Positions 36,637 to 44,715 of a stretch of DNA of 64,000 bases are shown in pieces (positions within the stretch are counted from its first letter, which is position 1; the number at the start of each line of letters is the position of its first letter). The position numbers and the translations under genes were made by a program. The notes beneath the pieces are model-generated. The model made no database searches. It was not told the origin of the DNA and worked only from the letters and a program-made list of their open reading frames with translations. Source of the DNA: Variovorax ginsengisoli. GTDB taxonomy: Bacteria > Pseudomonadota > Gammaproteobacteria > Burkholderiales > Burkholderiaceae_C. The stretch covers positions 385,145 through 449,144 of the forward strand of contig NZ_RCZJ01000002.1 in NCBI RefSeq assembly GCF_006438845.1, written 5' to 3'.

Positions 36637-38700
36637 ATGTTTGTATTGTTCGAAGAAGCCGGAAAGTACCTCGGCGGCCGCGTGTTGTCGGAGGCCGAAG
36701 CATCGGCGCAGGTCGAGCTCGACACCGGCAAGCGGCTCAAGGTCAAGGGCGTCAACATCGTGTTGCGTTTCGAGAAACCGGCGCCCGCGGAATTGATCGC
36801 TGAAGCCCGCACGCTCGCCGCCACGGTCGACCTCGACCTCGCCTGGGAATTCGCGCCCGAGGGCGAGTTCGCCTTCGCCGAGCTGGCGATCGAGTATTTT
36901 CAGGCCAACCCTTCGCTGGTGCAGCAGGCGGCCGCGCTGTTTGCGTTGTTCGAGGCGCCGCACTATTTCCGTCGTGCCGGCAAGGGTCGGTTCAAGAAGG
37001 CGCCCGCCGAGATCATCCAGCAGGCGCTGGCCGCGATCGAGAAGAAGAAGCAGGTGCTGGCGCAGATCGCGGAATGGGCGGCGCAGCTCGTCGCGGGCGA
37101 ATGCCCGACGCCGGTGCGCGAGCAGCTCTACAAGATCCTGTTCAAGCCCGACAAGAACGCGCCCGAATACAAGGCGGTGGTCGAGGCTTCGCGGACTGCC
37201 CAGCGCGCGCCCCTCGAACTGCTGGAGCGCGCCGGCGCCATCGACTCGGCCTACCAGTTTCATTGGAAGCGCTTCCTGTTCGAGAACTTCCCCAAGGGCA
37301 CGGCCTTTCCGGCCGGGCTCGCTGCGCCCGCTGTCGCTGACGATCTGCCGCGCGCCGAGGGCGTCGAGGCCTTCTCGATCGACGATTCGCAGACCACCGA
37401 AATCGACGATGCGCTGTCGGTGCAAGGCCTCGGCAGCGGCACAGTGACCGTGGGCGTGCACATTGCCGCCCCGGGCCTGGCCTTCGCGCCCGGCAGCCCG
37501 CTTGACCAAGTGGCGCGCGCCCGCATGTCCACCGTCTACATGCCGGGCTACAAGATCACCATGCTCCCCGACGCGGTGGTGCAGACCTACACGTTGCTCG
37601 AAGGCGCCGACCGCCCGGCCGTGTCGCTCTATGCACGCTTCGACGAAACCACGCTCGAACTGCAAGGCACCGAAACCAAGATCGAGCGCGTGCCGATCGT
37701 CGCCAACCTGCGGCATGACCGGCTCGACGGCGTCATCACCCAGGCCTGGCTGGAAGACGCCACGGTCACCAGCGCCGACACGCCCGAGACGGTGGGCACG
37801 CTGCGCGCGCCGCTGAGCTTCCTCTTCCGCCTGGCCAAGCAGCTCAAGGCGCAGCGCGAAGTCGTGCGCGGGAAGCCGGAGAACTTCAATCGGCCCGACT
37901 ACAACTTCCGCCTGGTCGGAAACGACGGCGAGCCCGAGGGCAGCGAACAGGTACAGATCAGCACCCGGCAGCGCGGTGCGCCGCTCGACCTGATCGTCTC
38001 CGAAGCCATGATCCTGGCCAACAGCGGCTGGGGCGCATGGCTCGGCGAGCTCGGCGTGCCGGGCCTCTACCGCAGCCAGGCCAGCATGGCGCCGGGCGTC
38101 AAGGTGCGAATGGGCACGCGCTCGCTGCCGCACGCCGGCCTGGGCGTGAAAAGCTATGCCTGGAGCACCTCGCCCCTGCGCCGCTACACCGACCTGGTGA
38201 ATCAGTGGCAGATCATCGCGGCGGCCCGACACGGCAAGACCGCCGCACTGGCCGCCCCCTTCAAGCCGAAGGACGCGGACCTGTTCTCCATCCTCTCCGG
38301 TTTCGACGCGGCGTACAGCACCTACAACGCCTACCAAGGCGGCATGGAACGCTTCTGGACGCTGAAGTACCTGCAGCAGCAGGGCATCGGTGAACTGACG
38401 GCGACGGTGATCAAGGACATCCCGAACGGCGCGCTGGTGCGCGCCGACACGCTGCCGCTGGTGTTCCCCGTGGCCGGCCAACAGGAGCGTGGCGCGCATC
38501 TGCGTGTGAAGCTGGGTGAGATCGACGAGATCGCGCTCGACGTGCACGGCACCGTGATCGAACGACTCGATGCGCCGGTCGACCAGGCTGCCGCGCTCGA
38601 CGACGTCGGCGAGGACGACGACGAGGAAGTCGCCGGGCCGATCGCCATCGCGGTCGACCTGAGCGAGAGCGAGGCCGGCACCGAGAACGCGCCCGCCTGA
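36637..38700 (+). CDS. RNB-domain exoribonuclease (RNase II/R family)
   Basis: 3'-5' hydrolytic exoribonuclease of 687 residues. An N-terminal region of about 230 residues leads to the RNB catalytic domain with the metal-binding aspartates in FSIDDSQTTEIDDALSVQ. Other RNB segments are GVHIAAPGLAF, ARMSTVYMPGYKITMLP, MILANSGWGAWL and WSTSPLRRYTDLVNQWQ. The C-terminal part is acidic and S1-like. It lacks the N-terminal helix-turn-helix and basic tail of full RNase R, so it is closer to the RNase II-like RNB proteins of Burkholderiales. I chose ATG 36637 because sequence further upstream is the repeat element. Confidence 0.9.
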   Translation: MFVLFEEAGKYLGGRVLSEAEASAQVELDTGKRLKVKGVNIVLRFEKPAPAELIAEARTLAATVDLDLAWEFAPEGEFAFAELAIEYFQANPSLVQQAAALFALFEAPHYFRRAGKGRFKKAPAEIIQQALAAIEKKKQVLAQIAEWAAQLVAGECPTPVREQLYKILFKPDKNAPEYKAVVEASRTAQRAPLELLERAGAIDSAYQFHWKRFLFENFPKGTAFPAGLAAPAVADDLPRAEGVEAFSIDDSQTTEIDDALSVQGLGSGTVTVGVHIAAPGLAFAPGSPLDQVARARMSTVYMPGYKITMLPDAVVQTYTLLEGADRPAVSLYARFDETTLELQGTETKIERVPIVANLRHDRLDGVITQAWLEDATVTSADTPETVGTLRAPLSFLFRLAKQLKAQREVVRGKPENFNRPDYNFRLVGNDGEPEGSEQVQISTRQRGAPLDLIVSEAMILANSGWGAWLGELGVPGLYRSQASMAPGVKVRMGTRSLPHAGLGVKSYAWSTSPLRRYTDLVNQWQIIAAARHGKTAALAAPFKPKDADLFSILSGFDAAYSTYNAYQGGMERFWTLKYLQQQGIGELTATVIKDIPNGALVRADTLPLVFPVAGQQERGAHLRVKLGEIDEIALDVHGTVIERLDAPVDQAAALDDVGEDDDEEVAGPIAIAVDLSESEAGTENAPA

Positions 38701-38731
38701 CGGGCGAACCGGTGGAGCCGACGGAAGCCGC

Positions 38732-39586
38732 ATGAACCTGAAAGACCTCAGCACCCTGCAGATCGCGCTGGGCCTGTCGGTGCTGGCGCATGCGGCGCTG
38801 CTGGCGGTGCGTTTCGTCGACCCCGAGTCCTTCCACCGCGTGTTCCGCGACTCGCCCCTCGAGGTGATCCTGGTCAACGCCTCGACCCAAGAGGTGCCCG
38901 ACAAGGCGATGGCGATCGCGCAGAAATCGATGGCCGGCGGCGGCGATCTCGACCGCGGCCGCGCCACCAGCCCACTGCCGCCGTCGACCTTCACCACCGT
39001 CGGCGATTCGACGGAAGACGCCGAGCGCAAGGTCGAGGCGATGCAGGCACAGCAGCAGTTGCTGCTCGCGCAGGTCAAGCAGCAGTTGGCCGCCATGCCG
39101 ATGCCCGACCCGCGGCACCAGGGAGATCCGAAAGAAGCCGCGGCGCAGGAAGAGAAGCGCCGGCAACTGATCAACCTGCTGGCGGAAATCGAGCGGCGGG
39201 TGAACGAGGAAAACGCGCGTCCCAAGAAGCGCTACATCAGCCCGTCGACGCGCGAAGCGGCCTATGCGGTGTACGTCGACGCGCTGCGGCGGCGCATCGA
39301 GTCGCGTGGCACCGAGAATTTCCCGGAGATCGCAGGCAAGAAGCTGTACGGCGAGCTCACGATGCTGGTCACGGTGAACTTCGACGGCAGCGTGATCGGC
39401 ACGGAGATCGTCGAGACCTCCGGCAACCTGGCGCTCGACCGCCGCGCCCAGGCGATCGTGCGCAGCATCGGCAATTTCGGTCGCTTCAACGACGCGATGC
39501 GCCGGCAGGCCGACCAGATCGTGCTGCCTTCGCGCTTTCGCTTCACGCGCGACGAGACGCTCGAAACGCAACTGTCCGCACGCTGA
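38732..39586 (+). CDS. TonB-family energy-transducer-like protein
   Basis: A 284-residue inner-membrane-anchored protein: short cytoplasmic N-terminus, one helix (IALGLSVLAHAALLAVRF), a periplasmic helical/coiled-coil region (residues 95-150, EAMQAQQQLLLAQVKQQLAA) and a C-terminal TonB-like domain (YGELTMLVTVNFDGSVIGTE). In the TonB family this part binds TonB boxes of outer-membrane receptors. There is no exbBD next to it. It lies between the RNB gene and aroE on one strand with short gaps (31 and 10 bases), so it is likely in one transcript with aroE and mtgA. Its receptor partner is unknown. Confidence 0.85.
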   Translation: MNLKDLSTLQIALGLSVLAHAALLAVRFVDPESFHRVFRDSPLEVILVNASTQEVPDKAMAIAQKSMAGGGDLDRGRATSPLPPSTFTTVGDSTEDAERKVEAMQAQQQLLLAQVKQQLAAMPMPDPRHQGDPKEAAAQEEKRRQLINLLAEIERRVNEENARPKKRYISPSTREAAYAVYVDALRRRIESRGTENFPEIAGKKLYGELTMLVTVNFDGSVIGTEIVETSGNLALDRRAQAIVRSIGNFGRFNDAMRRQADQIVLPSRFRFTRDETLETQLSAR

Positions 39587-39596
39587 CGCTCCCACG

Positions 39597-40436
39597 ATGG
39601 ATCTCTACTGCGTGATGGGCAACCCGGTCGAGCACAGCCGCTCGCCGTGGATCCACGCTCGCTTCGCCGAACTCACCGGGCAGGCGCTGCACTACGGCCG
39701 CCGCCGCATCGCGCTCGACGGCTTCGCGTCCGGCGTCGCAGCCTTCCGCACCGACCCGGCCGGCACGGCGCGCGGCTGCAACATCACCGTTCCCTTCAAG
39801 TTCGACGCCAGCGCGGTCGCGCAGCACCTGAGCCCGCGCGCCGCGCTGGCCGAAGCGGTCAACACGCTGACTTTTCGCGCGGACGGCGTGCACGGCGACA
39901 ACACCGACGGCGTCGGCCTGGTCAACGACATCCAGCTCAACGCGCACGTGGCGATCGCCGGGCGAGACGTGCTGCTGATCGGCGCCGGCGGCGCGGCGGC
40001 CGGCGTGCTGGGGCCGCTGCTGGCGGCCGGTGCGCGGCGCGTGGTGGTCGCCAACCGCACACTCGCCAAGGCGGTGTCGCTCGTGCAGCGCCATGCCGCC
40101 GTCGCGCTGGCGCACGGGGCGCGGCTCGAAGCGCAGACCCTCGACGCCGTGCCGGGCCGCTTCGACATCGTCGTCAACGCGACGGCATCGAGCCTGTCGG
40201 GCGACAGCGTGCCGGTGAGCGCCGACGTGCTTCAGCCCGGCGCGCTGGCCGTCGACATGATGTACGGCCCTGCGGCCGCCGGCTTCATGGACTGGGCTCG
40301 CATGCATGACGCGGTGCCGCGCGATGGCCTGGGCATGCTGGTCGAGCAGGCGGCCGAGGCTTTCGCGCTTTGGCGCGGCGTGCATCCGCCGGCTGCGCGG
40401 GTGCTGAGCGAGCTGCGCGCGCAGCTCGGGGGCTGA
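39597..40436 (+). CDS. aroE: Shikimate dehydrogenase AroE
   Basis: NADPH-dependent reduction of 3-dehydroshikimate to shikimate. The 279 residues carry the substrate-binding YCVMGNPVEHSRSPWIHARF, the catalytic Lys in NITVPFKFDASAVA (aligned to the family's NVTxPxK), Asp in GDNTDGVGLVNDI, and the dinucleotide-binding loop LIGAGGAAAGVLGPLL. The mtgA start lies two bases after its stop. It is the second shikimate-pathway gene in the window after aroG, but they are 12 kb apart and not co-transcribed. Confidence 0.96.
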   Translation: MDLYCVMGNPVEHSRSPWIHARFAELTGQALHYGRRRIALDGFASGVAAFRTDPAGTARGCNITVPFKFDASAVAQHLSPRAALAEAVNTLTFRADGVHGDNTDGVGLVNDIQLNAHVAIAGRDVLLIGAGGAAAGVLGPLLAAGARRVVVANRTLAKAVSLVQRHAAVALAHGARLEAQTLDAVPGRFDIVVNATASSLSGDSVPVSADVLQPGALAVDMMYGPAAAGFMDWARMHDAVPRDGLGMLVEQAAEAFALWRGVHPPAARVLSELRAQLGG

Positions 40437-40438
40437 GC

Positions 40439-41200
40439 ATGCGCGCCGTGCTGCGCTGGCTGGGCTGCGTGATCGTGGCGGGCCTCGCACTGCAATTGTT
40501 CTTCATCGGGCGCATCGCCCTCATGGCTGCGGTCGATCCGGAATCAACCGCCTTCCAGCGCTCGGAGGCCTGGCAGATCGCCACCGAAGGCCGCGCCAAT
40601 GCGCGGCGCGGCGAGACCACGGCGTGGCAGCAGCAATGGGTGCCTTACGACCGCATCGCCGACTCGCTCAAGCGCGCGGTGATCGCCAGCGAGGACGCCG
40701 AGTTCATCTACCACCGCGGCATCGAATGGGAGGCCATCGAGCGTGCGCGCCAGCGCAATGCCAAGGCCGAGGAGATCGCCGCGCGCCGTGCCGCACAGGC
40801 GCGTGCCCGCGGCAAGGAGCCGGCACCCGCGAAGATCCGTGGCGGCTCGACCATCACGCAGCAGCTCGCGAAGAACCTGCTGCTGTCGGGCGAACGCACG
40901 CTGCTGCGCAAGGGACAGGAGCTCGTGCTGGCCACCGCCCTCGAGCTGCTGCTGAGCAAGCGGCGCATCCTCGAGATCTATCTCAACAACGTCGAGTGGG
41001 GTGAAGGCGTGTTCGGCGCCGAAGCCGCGGCGCAACGCTACTTCAACAAGCCGGCGGCGCGGCTCAGCGCGAACGAGGCCGCGCGGCTGGCGGTGATGCT
41101 GCCCAGCCCCAAGTTCTTCGAGCGCAGGCCGGGGTCGCCCTATGTCAACGGCCGGGCAGCGACCATCATGGCCCGGATGCCTTCGGCCGAGCTGCCCTAG
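40439..41200 (+). CDS. mtgA: Monofunctional biosynthetic peptidoglycan transglycosylase MtgA
   Basis: Membrane-anchored glycan-strand polymerase (253 residues). One N-terminal helix (LGCVIVAGLALQLFFIGRI) anchors a GT51 domain. Conserved motifs are VIASEDAEFIYHRG (catalytic Glu in EDxxFxxHxG), GGSTITQQLAKNLLLSGER, RKGQELVLATALELLLSK and RILEIYLNNVEWGEGVFG. There is a basic, Ala-rich insertion of about 20 residues (NAKAEEIAARRAAQARARGK) between the first two motifs, absent in E. coli MtgA. The ATG at 40439 follows the aroE stop by two bases. Confidence 0.95.
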   Translation: MRAVLRWLGCVIVAGLALQLFFIGRIALMAAVDPESTAFQRSEAWQIATEGRANARRGETTAWQQQWVPYDRIADSLKRAVIASEDAEFIYHRGIEWEAIERARQRNAKAEEIAARRAAQARARGKEPAPAKIRGGSTITQQLAKNLLLSGERTLLRKGQELVLATALELLLSKRRILEIYLNNVEWGEGVFGAEAAAQRYFNKPAARLSANEAARLAVMLPSPKFFERRPGSPYVNGRAATIMARMPSAELP

Positions 41201-41209
41201 ACAGAAGGG

Positions 41210-41722
41210 TCAGTCGTCGAAGACGATGCGGCAGACGGTGGTGCGGCCCGAGCCATTCGGGCGCTTCGCGGGCTCGTCGAAGGTGTCGATCACGTCGAAC
41301 CCGACCTTGCGCATCATCCCGGCCGAGGCCGCGTTCTCCTCGTGGCGGTCGATGTACACCTCGCGCACGCCCTGCGCCTGCAGCGCATCGACCGCGGCCC
41401 GCAGCAGGCGGGCGCCCAACCCTTGCCCGACGGCGTCACGGTGCACCACCGCCTCGCAGACATAGCCCTGCGATCGCGCGATACGGTCGGCCGGTTGATA
41501 GCGCGCGAAGTGCTGCGTCTCGCAGAACGTGACGACGCCTTGCAAGGCGTCATCGACCCAGGCCACCACCGCGTTGACTTCGCCCGTCGCGATCTGCGCG
41601 ACATGCCGCGCCACGTCGTCGGGGGGCAGCCAGTTCCACGGGTTCGGTCCCTGCGTGAGGATCAGGTTGATCAGTGCCGGGATGTCCTCGGTTCTGGCAG
41701 GTCGCAGTGTGTTCGTCGTCAT
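41210..41722 (-). CDS. GNAT-family N-acetyltransferase
   Basis: A 170-residue GCN5-related acetyltransferase. The fold is visible as LRPARTEDIPALINLIL, a central VCEAVVHRDAVGQGLGARLL carrying the acetyl-CoA pyrophosphate loop (Q/R-x-x-G-x-G/A), and a C-terminal VYIDRHEENAASAGMMRKVGF. Substrate unknown. I chose ATG 41722: the open frame continues upstream but overlaps the DUF2809 gene and has no coding character. It overlaps that gene by four bases (ATGA), so they form a two-gene unit facing the end of mtgA. Confidence 0.87.
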   Translation of the reverse strand: MTTNTLRPARTEDIPALINLILTQGPNPWNWLPPDDVARHVAQIATGEVNAVVAWVDDALQGVVTFCETQHFARYQPADRIARSQGYVCEAVVHRDAVGQGLGARLLRAAVDALQAQGVREVYIDRHEENAASAGMMRKVGFDVIDTFDEPAKRPNGSGRTTVCRIVFDD

Positions 41723-42108
41723 GCGTCGGTGCTTCGTTCGATCGCCACGACGGCAGCTGCACCGATGGCATAGGCGAGCACGTCGAACCAGTCCGGCGTG
41801 CTGCCGATCACGATGCGCAGCACCGGGTTCGCGATCTGCCATTGACCCAGCCGTGCCAGGTACTGGCCAAGCTCCAGCGCGCACCCGACACCGAAGGCTG
41901 CCATTGCGAGCGGCTGCGGCCGCACGGCCATCACTGTCTTGAACACGAAGTACAGCCACACCACGGCCAGCACGTCGCCGAAGAAGCCACGCAGCCAGCC
42001 GGCGCGCGCTCCGAAAGTGGCCAGCAGCACCAGCAGGATGAAAAGCCCCAGCGCGATGGCGAAGGCACGCGCATCGAAGCGCCAGGCAAAGGCAGGATGT
42101 GTCGTCAT
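41719..42108 (-). CDS. DUF2809-family small membrane protein
   Basis: A 129-residue protein with about four membrane helices (FAIALGLFILLVLLATFGAR, DVLAVVWLYFVFKTVMAV, LAMAAFGVGCALELGQYLA, DVLAYAIGAAAVVAIE). The patterns GCALELGQYL and GSTPDWFDVLAYAIG match DUF2809/VanZ-like proteins. Function unknown. Its start is only 20 bases from the divergent plsC start, so the two promoters must overlap. Confidence 0.75.
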   Translation of the reverse strand: MTTHPAFAWRFDARAFAIALGLFILLVLLATFGARAGWLRGFFGDVLAVVWLYFVFKTVMAVRPQPLAMAAFGVGCALELGQYLARLGQWQIANPVLRIVIGSTPDWFDVLAYAIGAAAVVAIERSTDA

Positions 42109-42128
42109 GGCCCCGTATCATCGCCGCC

Positions 42129-42776
42129 ATGTTTGCTGCGAAGTTGCTGGGGTGGGTCTTGCTGGGCGTGGTTCGCCTGCTCACGGGTGCGCAGGCGCGG
42201 TGGTGGGGCTGCCCGCCGAAGGCCGAGCAACGCATCTACTTCGCCAACCACCAAAGCCACCTCGACCTGGTGATGATCTGGGCGGCGCTGCCCGAAGAAC
42301 TGCGCAGCATCACGCGGCCCATCGCAGCGCGCGACTACTGGGCCAACACGCCGATGAAGCGCTGGATCACCACCGAAGTGTTCAATGCCATCTACGTCGA
42401 GCGCGGCGGCACCCCGCCACCGGCCGAAGAAGGCGCACCGCCGCCCGACCCGATGGCGCCGCTGCAGCCGCTGGTCGAAGCACTCACGAGCGGTGATTCG
42501 ATCATCATCTTTCCCGAAGGCACACGCGGCCACACGGGCGAACCGCAGAAGTTCAAGTCGGGGCTGTTCACGCTGGCCGAGATGTTTCCGGACGTGGTGC
42601 TGGTGCCCGCCTGGATCGACAACGTGCAGCGCGTGATGCCCAAGGGCGAGGTGGTGCCGGTGCCGATCCTCTGCTCGGTGACCTTCGGTGCACCGATCGT
42701 GCTCGCGGAAGGCGAAGAGCGCCGCGCCTTTCTCGACCGCGCGCGCGACGCCGTCATCGCATTGCAATTCGTATGA
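42129..42776 (+). CDS. 1-acyl-sn-glycerol-3-phosphate acyltransferase-like protein (PlsC family)
   Basis: Membrane-associated acyltransferase of 215 residues that would convert lysophosphatidic acid to phosphatidic acid. The catalytic H-x4-D motif is in FANHQSHLDLVM and the substrate motif in IIFPEGTRGHTGE. A Pro-rich loop (GGTPPPAEEGAPPPDP) lies between them. ATG 42129 (MFAAKLL) is preferred over one thirty bases upstream, which would overlap the divergent DUF2809 start. Its stop overlaps the ATG of the CdsA-like gene, so product and next enzyme are made together. Confidence 0.88.
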   Translation: MFAAKLLGWVLLGVVRLLTGAQARWWGCPPKAEQRIYFANHQSHLDLVMIWAALPEELRSITRPIAARDYWANTPMKRWITTEVFNAIYVERGGTPPPAEEGAPPPDPMAPLQPLVEALTSGDSIIIFPEGTRGHTGEPQKFKSGLFTLAEMFPDVVLVPAWIDNVQRVMPKGEVVPVPILCSVTFGAPIVLAEGEERRAFLDRARDAVIALQFV

Positions 42777-43831
42777 ACGCCTTCCTGCGCAACCTCACGC
42801 CAACGCAGCAGGTCGCCGCGCTCTTCCTGATCGTCTTCGGCGTGCTCACGGTGGTGAGCATCGGCACGCTGCTGGTCGGCTTCCGGGAGCGTCGCAATGC
42901 GGCGCACGGCGAAGCCTGGCTGCGCGAGTTCACCGATTTCCGCGCGCTGCTGCGCACCACCTGGTTCATGGTCGTGGTGTTCTGGATCGGGTGGGCGCTC
43001 GGTCCGGGTGTCGCCACGTTGCTGTTCGCCTTCATCGCCTTCTTCGCGCTGCGCGAGTTCATCACGCTCTCGCCGACGCGACGCGGCGACCACCGCAGCC
43101 TGATCCTGGCTTTCTTCGTGGTGTTGCCGGTGCAGTTCATCCTGGTCGGCACGGCACGTTTCGACCTCTTCACCGTCTTCATCCCGGTCTATGTCTTCAT
43201 CGCGATCCCGGTGGTGAGCGCGCTGGCCAACGATCCGAGCCACTTCCTCGAGCGCAATGCCAAGCTGCAATGGGGGATCATGGTCTGCGTCTACGGCATG
43301 AGCCATGTGCCGGCGCTGCTGCTCCTGTCCTTTCCCGACTACGAGGGCAAGAGCGCCTTCCTCGTGTTCTTCCTGGTCTTCGTGGTGCAGACCTGCATGG
43401 TGGTGCAGCACCTGATCGCGCGCCGCTACGCCTACCTGCCGGCCGACACGGCCGACGCCGCGCCGTCGGGCCCGCACGGCACGCTGCAGCGCTGGCTGGC
43501 GCGCGAGCCCTTCGCGCCCAACGTGAGCCGCAGCTTCAACTGGGTGAGCTGGGGCGTGGGCATGGCGATCGCCAGCGTGGTGGGCGCGTTGCTGTCGTTC
43601 ATCACGCCCTTCAAATTCGGCCAGGCACTGGCCATGGCGCTGATCGCGTGCGTGACCGGATCGATGGGACACCTGGTGATGAAAGCACTCAAGCGCGATC
43701 GCGGCATTCCCAACTGGGGACAGAAAGGGGTGGGCGTGACCGGCGCCAACGGGCTGCTCGACCGGGTCGACGCGCTGTGCTTCGCGGCGCCGATTTTCTT
43801 CCACTCCGTGCGCTGGTATTTCGGGGTCTGA
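42773..43831 (+). CDS. Phosphatidate cytidylyltransferase-like protein (CdsA/YnbB type)
   Basis: Polytopic membrane protein of 352 residues (about eight helices) that would convert phosphatidic acid and CTP to CDP-diacylglycerol. The C-terminal signature is [20 protein letters not shown] followed by [11 protein letters not shown]; it keeps the LDRxD end of the CdsA motif but differs from the canonical KD-IPGHGG core. With the coupled PlsC-like gene upstream this resembles the E. coli YnbB arrangement and is probably a second, non-housekeeping CDP-diacylglycerol synthase. ruvC follows after four bases. Confidence 0.87.
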   Translation: MNAFLRNLTPTQQVAALFLIVFGVLTVVSIGTLLVGFRERRNAAHGEAWLREFTDFRALLRTTWFMVVVFWIGWALGPGVATLLFAFIAFFALREFITLSPTRRGDHRSLILAFFVVLPVQFILVGTARFDLFTVFIPVYVFIAIPVVSALANDPSHFLERNAKLQWGIMVCVYGMSHVPALLLLSFPDYEGKSAFLVFFLVFVVQTCMVVQHLIARRYAYLPADTADAAPSGPHGTLQRWLAREPFAPNVSRSFNWVSWGVGMAIASVVGALLSFITPFKFGQALAMALIACVTGSMGHLVMKALKRDRGIPNWGQKGVGVTGANGLLDRVDALCFAAPIFFHSVRWYFGV

Positions 43832-43835
43832 CCGC

Positions 43836-44384
43836 ATGCGCATCCTCGGCATCGATCCCGGCTTGCAGACCACGGGCTTCGGCGTGGTCGACGCGGAGGG
43901 CCACGCGCTGCATTACGTGGCGAGCGGCACCATCAGCACCAAGCATCTCGACCGGGGCGATCTGCCGGCGCGGCTCAAGGTGCTGTTCGACGGCATCGGC
44001 GAAATCGTGGCGCGCTACCAGCCGCAGACGACGGCGGTCGAGATCGTTTTCGTCAACGTCAATCCGCAATCGACCCTGCTGCTCGGCCAGGCCCGCGGCG
44101 CCTGCCTCACCGCGCTGGTGGCGCGCGACCTGCCGGTGGCCGAGTACACCGCGCTGCAGATGAAGCGCGCCGTGGCCGGTCACGGCCAGGCCGCCAAGGC
44201 GCAGGTGCAAGAGATGGTCAAGCGGCTGCTGAACCTGCCGGGTCTGCCGGGCAGCGACGCCGCCGATGCATTGGGCATCGCCATCACCCATGCGCACGTG
44301 GGCAGCTCGATGGCCAAGCTGGCCGAGGCGGCCTCGTTGGGACGCAGCACCAGCGGGATGTATCGGCAGGGACGAACGCGCTGA
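43836..44384 (+). CDS. ruvC: Crossover junction endodeoxyribonuclease RuvC
   Basis: Holliday-junction resolvase, 182 residues. The acidic active-site residues are present: Asp7 ([12 protein letters not shown]), Glu69 ([11 protein letters not shown]), Asp141 and Asp144 ([14 protein letters not shown]). The length is normal. ruvA and ruvB are not adjacent: the next gene is on the opposite strand and belongs to an iron-uptake locus. Confidence 0.97.
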   Translation: MRILGIDPGLQTTGFGVVDAEGHALHYVASGTISTKHLDRGDLPARLKVLFDGIGEIVARYQPQTTAVEIVFVNVNPQSTLLLGQARGACLTALVARDLPVAEYTALQMKRAVAGHGQAAKAQVQEMVKRLLNLPGLPGSDAADALGIAITHAHVGSSMAKLAEAASLGRSTSGMYRQGRTR

Positions 44385-44415
44385 ACAAAAGCGCTGAACG
44401 TGGGCGCCGCCCGCG

Positions 44416-44715
44416 TCAGCCGTGCGTTGCACGGTGCGTGGCCCGCGCGTGGCGGCCGGCAATCAGCCCGACGACACCCACGGCCGATGGCGTCAGCATG
44501 CCGAGCCAGAGAATCAGGCCCTGCACCCTACCCACGCGATCCACGGCGTACAGCAAGGCGCTGCCCAGCACGACCCAGCCAAAGAGCCGCAGCATGCACC
44601 GTGCGCGCCGCCCTCGCCAGCGCCGCGCCAAGACGTCGTGGTGCCGCTCCATGGCGAGTGCGATGGCCATCATCCCGGGCACGCACAGGCCGAGGAGCGC
44701 GAGCGCCGTCACCAT
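44416..44715 (-). CDS. DUF3325 small membrane protein of the iron-uptake locus
   Basis: A 99-residue protein with three predicted membrane helices: LALLGLCVPGMMAIALAME, LFGWVVLGSALLYAVD and ILWLGMLTPSAVGVVGLIAG. The pattern (short N-terminal helix, ALAMERHH, Arg-rich loop) fits DUF3325, found at the end of TonB-receptor/DUF3649/PepSY gene sets. Function is unknown but the association with siderophore uptake is regular. It overlaps the end of the PepSY gene by seven bases and is the last gene of the unit. Confidence 0.82.
   Translation of the reverse strand: MVTALALLGLCVPGMMAIALAMERHHDVLARRWRGRRARCMLRLFGWVVLGSALLYAVDRVGRVQGLILWLGMLTPSAVGVVGLIAGRHARATHRATHG

Noticed and set aside
43836..44384. 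Isolated ruvC as an unusual feature
   Set aside because: ruvC separated from ruvAB is common in Burkholderiales and many other bacteria.
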